A stretch of 64,000 nt of DNA from Verrucomicrobiales bacterium (lineage in GTDB: Bacteria; Verrucomicrobiota; Verrucomicrobiia; Limisphaerales; UBA1100). The stretch lies in contig SYLI01000006.1 in NCBI GenBank assembly GCA_005809105.1, forward strand, positions 1 to 64,000, written 5' to 3'. Below, piece by piece: positions 10,080 through 18,978 of this stretch; positions within the stretch are counted from its first letter, which is position 1; the number at the start of each line of letters is the position of its first letter. The translations under genes were made by a program, and so were the position numbers. Under the pieces are notes generated by a model, which was given only the letters and a program-made list of their open reading frames with translations, was not told the origin of the DNA and searched no databases.

Positions 10080-10143
10080 GGGGCACAATTCGCGGTGGCG
10101 GGAAGGCTTGCGTGTGCGGGCGCGGCGCGTTACATCTCACCCC

Positions 10144-11586
10144 GTGAAAACACCCTTCTTTCCGATGGGCGCGTTGCTGTTGGCGGGCGCGCTTCTCTCC
10201 GGCGCCGCCGAGGCCAACAAGTCCGACGACAAGCCCGCCACGCACAAGCTGGAGCTCTCACCCTTTCGCGTGGAACTGAAATGGGAGGCCACGGTCGAGC
10301 CGGCGGGCGTGCATCCGGTCAAGGTTTCACCCAAAGTCTGGACGGAACTCACCGTGAAGGAGGCGGCCGCGCACGGCCAGAGCGTCAAGAAGGGCGACGT
10401 GCTGCTCCAGTTGGAACCGGAGAAAATCCAGCAGCGCATCCGCGACTCGGAGATCGGGCTGGACTTGGCGCGGCTCGATTTGGAGCTGGCCAAAGGCGAC
10501 CTGGAATTCGCGGAGAAGGTCTCCCCGCTGGAGTTGGCGACGGTGGAACGCGCCTACCGCGTGGTGCAACAGGATTTGGAGCGGTACCTCAAGGTGACGC
10601 AGCCATTCGACATCAAGACGGCGCAGGTGAATCTCAAGAGCGCGGCTGACTATCTGGCCTACGCCGAGGAGGAGCTCAAGCAGCTCAAGAAAATGTACAA
10701 GGCCGACGACCTCACCGAGGAGACCGAGGAGATCATCCTTAAACGCGCGCAGGATTCGGTGGATCGCGCGCGCCACTCTCTGGTGGGAAGCGAAATCAGC
10801 ACGCGCACCCAGCTGGACCTCTCCATCCCCCGCGCCGAGGAGCAGAAGCGCGAGGACGAGGTGCGCCAGCGCCATGTGCTCGTGCGCAGCAAGGCCGCGC
10901 AGGCGCGCGAGCTTGCGAAGAAACGGCTGGCGTACGAACGGCAGCAATTGCAGCACCAGAAAACGCAGGAATCGCTGGCCGAACTCAAGGCCGACGCCGA
11001 GGGCATGGTGGTGCGCGCCCCCGCTGCGGGCGTGGTCTATCACGGATCCTTCACCCAAGGCCAATGGTCTGGCACTGGCGGCCTGTCGGCGCGGCTGGTG
11101 CCCGGAGGCAAACTCCTTGCGGGCGACACCGTGATGTCCATCGTCGAACCCCGCCCCCTGTTGCTGCGCGCCCTTGCGGCTGAAAAGGAAATCCGCCTCA
11201 TTAAGACAGGCGCGGCCGCCAGCGCCATCCCGACGGCGGATCCCTCCGTTCGGCTGGTCTTGAAAGCCCTCGCGGTGCCGGCCATTCCCACCGGCGTGGA
11301 CAAGTTTGAGCTGCGCTTCCAGGCCGAGGCTGCGGCGGGGGCGGAGTTTCTCATGCCCGGCATGACCTGCGCCGTCCGGATGCTTGCCTACGAAGCCAAA
11401 CAGGCGCTGGCGGCACCCTCGGCCGCCGTGTTTGAAGAGGGTGGCAAGCCCGTTGTGTTTGTGAAAACCGGGAAAGGCCACCGTGTCGCCGCGGTCACGT
11501 TGGGGCGTTCGACGGGCGGCAGGACGGAAATCCTGGGCGGGGTGAAGGCGGGCGATGTGCTCCTTCTGGAAAGGCCCCTTGAATAG
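10144..11586 (+). CDS. HlyD-like periplasmic adaptor / membrane-fusion protein
   Basis: GTG start MKTPFFPMGALLLAGALLSGAAEA; lipoyl-like half motifs and coiled coil; VVRAPAAGVVYHGSFTQGQW. Confidence 0.75.
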   Translation: MKTPFFPMGALLLAGALLSGAAEANKSDDKPATHKLELSPFRVELKWEATVEPAGVHPVKVSPKVWTELTVKEAAAHGQSVKKGDVLLQLEPEKIQQRIRDSEIGLDLARLDLELAKGDLEFAEKVSPLELATVERAYRVVQQDLERYLKVTQPFDIKTAQVNLKSAADYLAYAEEELKQLKKMYKADDLTEETEEIILKRAQDSVDRARHSLVGSEISTRTQLDLSIPRAEEQKREDEVRQRHVLVRSKAAQARELAKKRLAYERQQLQHQKTQESLAELKADAEGMVVRAPAAGVVYHGSFTQGQWSGTGGLSARLVPGGKLLAGDTVMSIVEPRPLLLRALAAEKEIRLIKTGAAASAIPTADPSVRLVLKALAVPAIPTGVDKFELRFQAEAAAGAEFLMPGMTCAVRMLAYEAKQALAAPSAAVFEEGGKPVVFVKTGKGHRVAAVTLGRSTGGRTEILGGVKAGDVLLLERPLE

Positions 11587-12790
11587 GGCGGCGTCAGCAG
11601 CTTGGGCTCTCGCGCTGGCGTTGTCATTGCACGCGGCCCACGCGCAGGAGGAACCCGACTTTCTTAAAACACCGCGCTTGCCAGACATCGCACCGCCGGG
11701 CGATGCGGTCGTGGCCAAGTCCATCGAGCGGGGCGTGTATTTCCTTTTGGAAATCCAGAACAAGGATGGCTCGTGGGGATCGCCCCGGAACACCAAGGGG
11801 CTCAACATCTACGCGCCCACGTTCCAGAGCCACATGGCGTTCCAGCTCGCCATCACGGCCCTCTGCACCACGGCACTCATCGAGGCGGGGGGCGATAGTC
11901 CACGCACCCTTGCCGCCATCGCGGATGGGGAGAAGCACCTGCTTGCCAATCTACCCAAGCTGCGCCGCGACACCGCCGACGCCCTGTACAACGTGTGGGC
12001 GCACGGCTACGCCATCCAGACCTTCGTGCGCCTGCGCGCACGCGCCACGGCGGCCAAGGATCCCGAGAAGGCGGCGCGCATCGAGGCGGCCATCCGCGAT
12101 CAGTTCAACTGGCTGGGCCGCTACGAGTCGGTGGACGGCGGCTGGGGCTACTACGATTTTCGCGTGGGCTCGCAGAAGCCGGCGTCCAGCTCCATCTCCT
12201 TTGTCAACGGCACGGTGCTGGTGGCGTTTCACGAGGCTAAGAAGGCGGGCATCGAGCCGCCCAAGATTCTGGTGAAACGCGCGCTGGACGCGCTGCGCCG
12301 CCAGCACCTGCCCGACGGCAGCTTTCTCTACGGCGAATACCTCAACATGCAGCCGCGCCGCGGCATCAACCGGCCCGCGGGCAGCCTGGGGCGCTCGCAG
12401 GTGGGCAACCTTGCGCTGCGGATCTGGGGCGACGCCAAGATCACCGACGAGGTCATCGTGACCTGGCTGGATCGCCTCTTCGCCCGCAACGACTGGCTGG
12501 GGATTGGCCGCAAGCGTCCCATTCCCCACGAGGCCTGGTTCCAAATCGCCGGCTATTTCTATTACTACGGCCACTACTACGCGGGGCTGCTCATGGAGCA
12601 CGTGCCTGCGGCCGACCGGCCCCGCCTGCAGGATCACCTGGCTTCCACCCTCATGAAGCTTCAGGAGAAGGACGGAGACTGGTGGGACTTCCCCCTCTAC
12701 GACTACCACCGCCAGTACGGCACGGCGCTGGCCGTGCTGGCGCTGCAGCGCTGTCTGCGCAATCCACCGGCCAAACCGGCGGACAAATAG
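11555..12790 (+). CDS. Secreted alpha-toroid protein (prenyltransferase/squalene-oxidase-repeat-like)
   Basis: Signal-like N-terminus; GVYFLLEIQNKDGSWGSPRN, YESVDGGWGYYDF, LQEKDGDWWDFPLYDYH (QxxDGSW-type repeats). Confidence 0.7.
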   Translation: MCSFWKGPLNRAASAAWALALALSLHAAHAQEEPDFLKTPRLPDIAPPGDAVVAKSIERGVYFLLEIQNKDGSWGSPRNTKGLNIYAPTFQSHMAFQLAITALCTTALIEAGGDSPRTLAAIADGEKHLLANLPKLRRDTADALYNVWAHGYAIQTFVRLRARATAAKDPEKAARIEAAIRDQFNWLGRYESVDGGWGYYDFRVGSQKPASSSISFVNGTVLVAFHEAKKAGIEPPKILVKRALDALRRQHLPDGSFLYGEYLNMQPRRGINRPAGSLGRSQVGNLALRIWGDAKITDEVIVTWLDRLFARNDWLGIGRKRPIPHEAWFQIAGYFYYYGHYYAGLLMEHVPAADRPRLQDHLASTLMKLQEKDGDWWDFPLYDYHRQYGTALAVLALQRCLRNPPAKPADK

Positions 12791-12824
12791 CCCCATCCCA
12801 TCCTCCAAAGACGGATGAATTCCC

Positions 12825-12852
12825 TTGACGGTTGGCTCGTCAGCAATACAAC
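12825..12852 (+). promoter_or_regulatory. Candidate sigma70-like promoter
   Basis: TTGACG-N16-TACAAC upstream of the small CxxC protein at 12916. Confidence 0.4.
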
Positions 12853-12915
12853 TAGGCGCAGTCACCATTGAAACAATCGAGTAAGAGACTCAGAAAACAA
12901 CCCCAAGAAATCATT

Positions 12916-13221
12916 ATGAAGTACATCACAACATTCGCACTCGCGTTCGGGCTTCTCGGTTCAGCGGCGTTCGCCGCGGATGAGGCAACGACGGTTGAAG
13001 GCAAGGTCCAGTGCGCCAAGTGCACGCTCAAGACGCAGGACAAGTGCCAGGCCGCCGTGGTGGTCACCAAGGAAGGCAAGGAAATCACCTACCTGTTGAC
13101 GGGCAAGGATGCGGCGGGCCTGCACAAGGACGTCTGCAAGCCGGGCACCACGCTGGACGTCAAGATCACCGGCAAGATTGCCAAGGGTGTTCTGGCGATC
13201 TCCAAGGTTGAGAAGAAGTAA
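12916..13221 (+). CDS. Small secreted Cys-motif protein (CAKC...DKCQ), hypothetical
   Basis: MKYITTFALAFGLLGSAAFAADEATTVEGKVQCAKCTLKTQDKCQAAVVV; signal peptide, followed by a strong terminator. Confidence 0.8.
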   Translation: MKYITTFALAFGLLGSAAFAADEATTVEGKVQCAKCTLKTQDKCQAAVVVTKEGKEITYLLTGKDAAGLHKDVCKPGTTLDVKITGKIAKGVLAISKVEKK

Positions 13222-13236
13222 CCTTAAGGCATTTAT

Positions 13237-13267
13237 CAAAACCCCGTGGCTATCGCCGCGGGGTTTT
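13237..13267 (+). terminator. Rho-independent terminator
   Basis: AAACCCCGTGG-CTATCG-CCGCGGGGTTTTTT hairpin (one G.U) with T-run. Confidence 0.85.
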
Positions 13268-13359
13268 TTGCTTTCCCAGCGAAGGGGCCACGTGGCGAGG
13301 GCCGGCGTGAGGGGGTTTAGAGGTTGACGACCGGGCTTTGCATCGGGAGCATCGCGGGC

Positions 13360-14829
13360 ATGGACAATCCTCAATCAAGCACGCGTCGTGACTTCATCAA
13401 GGCCACCGGCAAGATTACGGCGGCGTCCGCACTAGCGGGGGTCGCCCTGCCGTACGTGCATGGCGCGGTGGATGACACCGTGAAGGTGGCGCTCGTGGGC
13501 GCCGGGGGGCGCGGCACGGGCGCGGCTGACAATGCGCTCTCGGTGTCGGCGGCGCATGGACCCACCAAGCTCGTGGCCGTGGCCGACATCTTTGAGGACA
13601 AGCTCAAGGGCAGCCTCAATGCGCTGCAAAAGAAGCATGGCGACAAGGTGGACGTGCCCGCGAACCGCCAGTTCATCGGGTTCGAGGGTTTCAAGAACGC
13701 GATCGACAGCCTGCGCAAGGGCGACATCGCCATCTTCACCACGCCGCCGGCGTTTCGCTGGGTGTTCTTCCAATATGCGGTGCAGAAGGGCGTCAACGTC
13801 TTCATGGAGAAGCCGGTGACCGCCGATGGCTTTGGCACCAAGAAAATCCTGGAGATCAATCGCGAGGCCAAGAAGAAGAACCTCAAGGTGGGCGTGGGCC
13901 TCATGTGCCGCCACAGCCGGGCGCGCGGCGCCATGGCCGAGCAGATTCAGAACGGTGCCTTGGGCGACATCGTGCTCATGCGTTCCTATCGCATGCACGG
14001 GCCGGTGGCTTCCGCCCGCTCCATCCCGCGCGCCATGAGTCCGGAGTACAAGGACATGGAGGAGATTCGCTGGCAGATCCGGCGCTTCCACAGCTTCATC
14101 TGGGCCAGCGGCGGCTGCTTCAACGACTATTACATCCACAACATTGACGAGTGCTGCTGGATGAAGGGTGCCGCCATGGGCGACCCCACCAACGCCGGGG
14201 GCGATCCCTTGAATGTGGACGCCGCGCGCGATAAATTCCCCTGGCCCATCATGGCGCAGGCCACCGGCGGCAAGCACTACACCAAGGACGATCAGGGCCG
14301 TCCCTTCATCGACCAGAACTTCGACAGTTACTCGGTGGAATACACCTACGGCGATGGCACCAAACTCATGCACCAAGGCCGCACCATCGAGGGCTGCCAC
14401 AACGAGTTTGCCAGCTACGTGCATGGCACCAAGGGATTCGGCGTCTTTTCCGCCAATGGCCATTTCCCCGCGCCCTCGGCCATCTACTCAGGCCTGACTC
14501 CCAATCCCAAGAATCAGACTTGGAAGTTCCCCGTCACCGAGACCAACCCTTATCAGGACGAGTGGGACGATCTTCTGGACGCCATCCGCAACGATAAGCC
14601 CTACAACGAAGCCGATCGCGGCGCGCTCGCCAGTCAGGTCTGCAACATGGGGCGCATGGCCGCGCACACCGGTCAGCGCGTCACCTGGGACATGGCACTC
14701 AATGCTCCGCCGCTGGCCAAAGATCTCGATAAGCTGCTGGGCTTTGATAGCAAGGCGCCGGTGCTGGCCGATGCTCAGGGTTTCTATCCCATGCCCCAGC
14801 CGGGCCTCAAGAAAGACCGCGAATACTAG
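13360..14829 (+). CDS. Gfo/Idh/MocA family oxidoreductase with Tat leader
   Basis: STRRDFIKATGKITAASALAGVALPYVHG leader; VKVALVGAGGRGTGAADNAL Rossmann motif; MEKPVTADGFG. Confidence 0.9.
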   Translation: MDNPQSSTRRDFIKATGKITAASALAGVALPYVHGAVDDTVKVALVGAGGRGTGAADNALSVSAAHGPTKLVAVADIFEDKLKGSLNALQKKHGDKVDVPANRQFIGFEGFKNAIDSLRKGDIAIFTTPPAFRWVFFQYAVQKGVNVFMEKPVTADGFGTKKILEINREAKKKNLKVGVGLMCRHSRARGAMAEQIQNGALGDIVLMRSYRMHGPVASARSIPRAMSPEYKDMEEIRWQIRRFHSFIWASGGCFNDYYIHNIDECCWMKGAAMGDPTNAGGDPLNVDAARDKFPWPIMAQATGGKHYTKDDQGRPFIDQNFDSYSVEYTYGDGTKLMHQGRTIEGCHNEFASYVHGTKGFGVFSANGHFPAPSAIYSGLTPNPKNQTWKFPVTETNPYQDEWDDLLDAIRNDKPYNEADRGALASQVCNMGRMAAHTGQRVTWDMALNAPPLAKDLDKLLGFDSKAPVLADAQGFYPMPQPGLKKDREY

Positions 14830-15007
14830 CCGGCTGCGCCGGAGCAATACCCCCTGCGGAGGGGCGCCTGCGGCAGGCACTCCTGCGGAGGGCGATAAGG
14901 GGCTTCGCCCCTATGGCCGCACCGCAGGTGCCGCAGGGGCGCCTGCGGCGGGCGATGGGGGATTATTGCCCCACCGCAGGTGGCTGCACCGCAGGTGCCG
15001 CAGGGGG
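14830..15007. repeat. Intergenic palindromic repeat, locus R1 (two units)
   Basis: GGCGCCTGCGGCAGGCACTCCTGCGGAGGGCGATAAGGGGCTTCGCCCCTATGGCCGCACCGCAGGTGCCGCAGGGGCGCC; near-identical copies at R2 and R4, related copy at R3. Confidence 0.85.
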
Positions 15008-16450
15008 CAGCTTCAAGGCCACGGTGTGCTCGTGTCCCGCCGCAATCGCCACCACGCCACTCAAGGCCACGGGCACCTTGCACTGACCATCGTCGTTCCT
15101 TCCCCACGCGACCACGGTGCCTCCTTGCGTGAGGGTCTGCTTTATCTTCTCCTCCTTGAACCCTGCCCGCCGCATGGCCGCCCAAGTCTTCGCCATCGGA
15201 TGCTTGGCAGCGTCGGCGGCAGCAGTGGCTTTGGCTGTGCCCTTGGCATCGGCAGTGGGCTTGGCATCGGCAGTGGGCTTGGCATCGGCAGTGGGCTTGT
15301 CTTTGGCGGTGATTTTGACGTAGGAAAACCACGCGACCGGGACCAGCACCATGGCGATGGCGGCCAGCGCGCCGCTCTTGATCCACATCGACTTCCTCTT
15401 CGCCTTCCCCGCGGCGGCCATGGAATCGAGTTCTGCTTCGGCCCTGCTCAACTCTGAATAGGCGCTTTCCAGTGGCGGCCGGCATTGCGCTTCCAGTTCA
15501 GAGCCGGGCAACACCGTTGCCATCCAATGGGCATTCAATGCTTCACGGATGGCGGCCAGTTCCTGCCTCGCTTGGCTGTGGTGGGCAACGCGGTCGGCCG
15601 AGGCGGCGACTCCCCGGAAGCGTTCCAATACATCCCACACGTTGGCGGGGAGTTTCCTGGCAAAGCCAACCGCTTTGGCAGCGGCCCCTTGCAGCGCGGT
15701 GAGGCTGGATTGGACTGCTGCATAATCCAGGTCGCTGAAGTGGTTGGATGATCCCAAGAGGCCGGCAGCCTCAAGCAGTTGTCTGGCCGTAAGGTGGTTG
15801 CCAAGCGCAATCTGGGCGGCGGCCTGCTGCAGGGCTTCACGATGCCGGGCATGGCGCTCGGCTAGCTCGGCCAAGCGTGAGCACTCCTTCTTGAAATGGG
15901 CCTTAATTTCTTGAAAGAGTCGCCCACCCCCCAACGCCAACAGGCGGAAGGCGGGGCGGTCGTCGGTCTCTTCGGGCAAGTCCACGTCCAGCCACTGGGC
16001 GCAGAGGAGCAGCTCGGGGTGCAGGTCGGCGTCGTCGTCGCTGCCATTCCAGTCCAACGGGGAAAGCAGCGTAGCAAGCGCCTGCAACCGGGCCGGCAAC
16101 TGGGCGGCAGCCTCTTCCAGACTGGCCTTGGCAGTCTGCAAGTCTGCGAGGGAGAAGGAGGAGGAGCGCAGCTTTAGCTCCAATGAGGTGCGGTGCAGGC
16201 TGGCGGCCGTGTCAAAGAACTCCGAAAGCTCCCACAGGCGTGGATCTAGCGTGGCGAGAGGGTCGGCCGGGAGGGTGCCGGCCCGGGCATGGGCGGCGAT
16301 GTAATCGGCCAGGTCGGACCTGATCGCGCGGTGGGCCTGCATGTCGGCCAGATCGGTCAACTCATCGGCCTGCCGATCCAGCAAGTTGCGCTGCGTCTGC
16401 AACACCGCCACGGAGCGGAGGAGCGGTTCATCCCAACGGGTGTTCGACAT
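14963..16450 (-). CDS. Single-TM hypothetical protein with C-terminal RCC1-like repeat
   Basis: 495 aa; TM SGALAAIAMVLVPVAWFSYV, (KPTADA)x3 linker, then GGTVVAWGRNDDGQCKVPVALSGVVAIAAGHEHTVALK; C-terminus PPAAPAVQPPAVGQ encoded within repeat R1. Confidence 0.75.
   Translation of the reverse strand: MSNTRWDEPLLRSVAVLQTQRNLLDRQADELTDLADMQAHRAIRSDLADYIAAHARAGTLPADPLATLDPRLWELSEFFDTAASLHRTSLELKLRSSSFSLADLQTAKASLEEAAAQLPARLQALATLLSPLDWNGSDDDADLHPELLLCAQWLDVDLPEETDDRPAFRLLALGGGRLFQEIKAHFKKECSRLAELAERHARHREALQQAAAQIALGNHLTARQLLEAAGLLGSSNHFSDLDYAAVQSSLTALQGAAAKAVGFARKLPANVWDVLERFRGVAASADRVAHHSQARQELAAIREALNAHWMATVLPGSELEAQCRPPLESAYSELSRAEAELDSMAAAGKAKRKSMWIKSGALAAIAMVLVPVAWFSYVKITAKDKPTADAKPTADAKPTADAKGTAKATAAADAAKHPMAKTWAAMRRAGFKEEKIKQTLTQGGTVVAWGRNDDGQCKVPVALSGVVAIAAGHEHTVALKLPPAAPAVQPPAVGQ
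15243..15299. repeat. 18-bp tandem repeat x3 (codes KPTADA)
   Basis: Three exact copies of ggcatcggcagtgggctt. Confidence 0.9.
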
Positions 16451-16465
16451 AGGAATGGAGGAAGG

Positions 16466-16750
16466 TCAGGGGGCGGGGCGGATCTTTTTGAGCCGGGCGA
16501 GGGAATCCATGGTGTCGGCCATAAGGACGCGGAGCTGCTTGATTTGATCGGCCTGAAGGCGGCGCTGCTCGCGTTCGGCGTTCTCGGCAGCGAACCGTTG
16601 GGCTTCGATATTCAAACGTCCTCGTTCCGTCTCCGACCGGGACTGCTCGATGCGGTTTTGTTCCCCCAAGACGCGGGCCTGTTCTCGGGTGGCTTCGGCT
16701 TGCGCCCGCGCCGCCTCCCTTTGCTGCTCCATCAGCCTGTTGCGCTGCAT
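16466..16750 (-). CDS. Coiled-coil hypothetical protein (94 aa)
   Basis: MQRNRLMEQQREAARAQAEATREQARVLGEQNRIEQSRSETERGRLNIEAQRFAAENAEREQRRLQ; just downstream of a small acidic ORF, same strand. Confidence 0.55.
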   Translation of the reverse strand: MQRNRLMEQQREAARAQAEATREQARVLGEQNRIEQSRSETERGRLNIEAQRFAAENAEREQRRLQADQIKQLRVLMADTMDSLARLKKIRPAP

Positions 16751-16759
16751 CGCGCCGGT

Positions 16760-16846
16760 TCACTGGCCGTAGACGTTCACAAACGGCTCCGCATCCTTGA
16801 GCTGATCGAGGGGGCTATGAGAGTTGTCGTCGTCTTCTTCTGACAT
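16760..16846 (-). CDS. Small acidic ORF (28 aa)
   Basis: MSEEDDDNSHSPLDQLKDAEPFVNVYGQ; between the 166-aa repeat protein gene and the coiled-coil ORF on the same strand. Confidence 0.25.
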   Translation of the reverse strand: MSEEDDDNSHSPLDQLKDAEPFVNVYGQ

Positions 16847-16867
16847 AAGCGGAATGGGGTTGAGGGG

Positions 16868-17368
16868 TTAGCGTCTGAACTTGGAGGGCAGGCTCAAGGG
16901 GGTGGCGCCCTTGACGGTGGTCTTGGTCTCGCCAAAGAAGTTGGGCTTGGTCTGCGTGAAGGCCTCGCCAATCACCTTGCCTGAGCGATCCTTGAAGGTC
17001 GTCTTGGTCTCGCCCAAGTAGTTGGGCTTCGTCTGCGTGACACCCTCGCCCACGGTCCGGCCGTTGGCATCCTTGAACACGGTCTTGGTCTCGCCGAAAT
17101 AATTGGGCTTGGTCTGGGTCACCGCCTCGCCAAGCGCCTTGCCGGAACCATCCTTGATCACCGTCCTGGTCTCCCCAAAGAAGTTGGGCTTGGTCTGGGT
17201 CAGTGCCTCGCCCACGATCTTGCCACCTGGATCTTTGACCACGGTCTTGGTCTCGCCGAAGTAGTTGGGCTTGGTCTGGGTGGTGGCGGTGGCGTTCACC
17301 CTGCCAGACTGGGCCGGGAGCAACGGCGCCAGCAGCAGTCCGGCCAGGAGGAGCAGGTGGGTTTTCAT
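16868..17368 (-). CDS. Secreted 27-aa tandem-repeat protein (TQTKPNYFGETKTVVKD type)
   Basis: MKTHLLLLAGLLLAPLLPAQS signal peptide followed by five ~27-aa repeats TQTKPN(Y/F)(F/L)GET(K/R)T..KD..GK..GEA. Confidence 0.8.
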   Translation of the reverse strand: MKTHLLLLAGLLLAPLLPAQSGRVNATATTQTKPNYFGETKTVVKDPGGKIVGEALTQTKPNFFGETRTVIKDGSGKALGEAVTQTKPNYFGETKTVFKDANGRTVGEGVTQTKPNYLGETKTTFKDRSGKVIGEAFTQTKPNFFGETKTTVKGATPLSLPSKFRR

Positions 17369-17400
17369 GTGGTTTAAGAGTGTTGCCACAGGCCCGTGCC

Positions 17401-17512
17401 GTTGTCCAGAGGCAACCCCTTGCAGGGGGGCGCCTGCGGCGGGCACTCCTGCGGAGGGCGATAAGGGGCTTCGCCCCTATGGCTGCACCGCAGGTGCGGG
17501 GAATAGCGCTTG
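17401..17512. repeat. Intergenic palindromic repeat, locus R2
   Basis: GGCGCCTGCGGCGGGCACTCCTGCGGAGGGCGATAAGGGGCTTCGCCCCTATGGCTGCACCGCAGGTGC; nearly identical to R1. Confidence 0.85.
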
Positions 17513-17545
17513 CCGGCGCTTGCGCCATGGCGTAGAAAATCCAGC

Positions 17546-18499
17546 ATGAAAGCCAATCGCACACTTCTTCCCGCTGCCATCGCGCTCTTCGTCACCTGTC
17601 TCCCGCTGCCTGCCGCCGAAGAGGGCTGGCTCGTGAGCTTTGAAAAGGCCAAGGCCGCCGCCGCCAAAGAGGGCAAGGCCATCTTCATGGAGTTCACGGG
17701 ATCGGACTGGTGCCCGCCGTGCATCGCCTTGCAGAAAAACGTGCTCTCCAAGGACGTGTTCAAGGAGCAAATGCCCAGGCACTTCATCCTGCTCAAGCTC
17801 GATTCACCCCGCGACAAGTCCAAGCAATCGCCGGAGGAAATCGAGCAGTATAAGACGCTGAGCAAGGAGTATGCGGTGAGCGGCGTGCCCACCATCTATC
17901 TGGCCGACGCCACCGGCAAACCCTTCGCGCGCCGCGTGGGCTATGGCAGCAGCGTGTCAGCGGAGGATTACATCAAGGACATGGTGACCAAGGCCGCACT
18001 GCTCAAGGAGCGCGACGAGGCCATTGCGCAGGCGTCGGCCGCCAAGGGCGTCGCGCGCGCCAGACTGCTCGACGCCGCCCTGTCCAAGCTGGATGCCGAC
18101 CTTGTGCAGAAGCACTACGGGGAATGGGTTTCCGAAATCATCAAGCTTGATGAGAAGGACGAGGCCGGACTCAAGACCAAGTACGAAGGCGCTGCCAAGG
18201 CCGCGAACACCAAGGCCGCCCTGCAGGCCATCGTGCGCACGCCGCGCGCCGCCAATGCCGCGCCGCCCAAGCCCGCGGAATACGTGGCCAGGATTGCCAA
18301 GCTCATCGAGACCGACAAGCCCGAGGGTGAAACGCTGCAGGAGGCGCTCTATTACAAGGCCATGTACCTCATGCGCGACAACAAGCCTGCCGAAGCACGC
18401 AAGGCCGCGCAGGACGCCAAGCGCGCCGCGCCCGATTCGCCCATGGTGCCGCGCATTGACCTGCTCTTGAAGCAGGCGGTGGATCCCAAGGCCATTCTC

Positions 18500-18502
<3 letters not shown>
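17546..18502 (+). CDS. Secreted thioredoxin-family protein (WCPPC) with C-terminal helical region
   Basis: MKANRTLLPAAIALFVTCLPLPAAEE; KAIFMEFTGSDWCPPCIALQKNVLSKDVF; GVPTIYLADATGKP. Confidence 0.9.
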
Positions 18503-18921
<419 letters not shown>

Positions 18922-18978
18922 GAACCAGTGCAGGGGGGTGTCCGTGGAGGAAAAAAGCCGTGGCAGCGTTAGGGGCTC

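Noticed and set aside
10327-11808. 493-aa minus-strand ORF antisense to the HlyD-like gene
   Set aside because: His/Gly/Arg-biased translation with no domain; the sense strand is the credible CDS.
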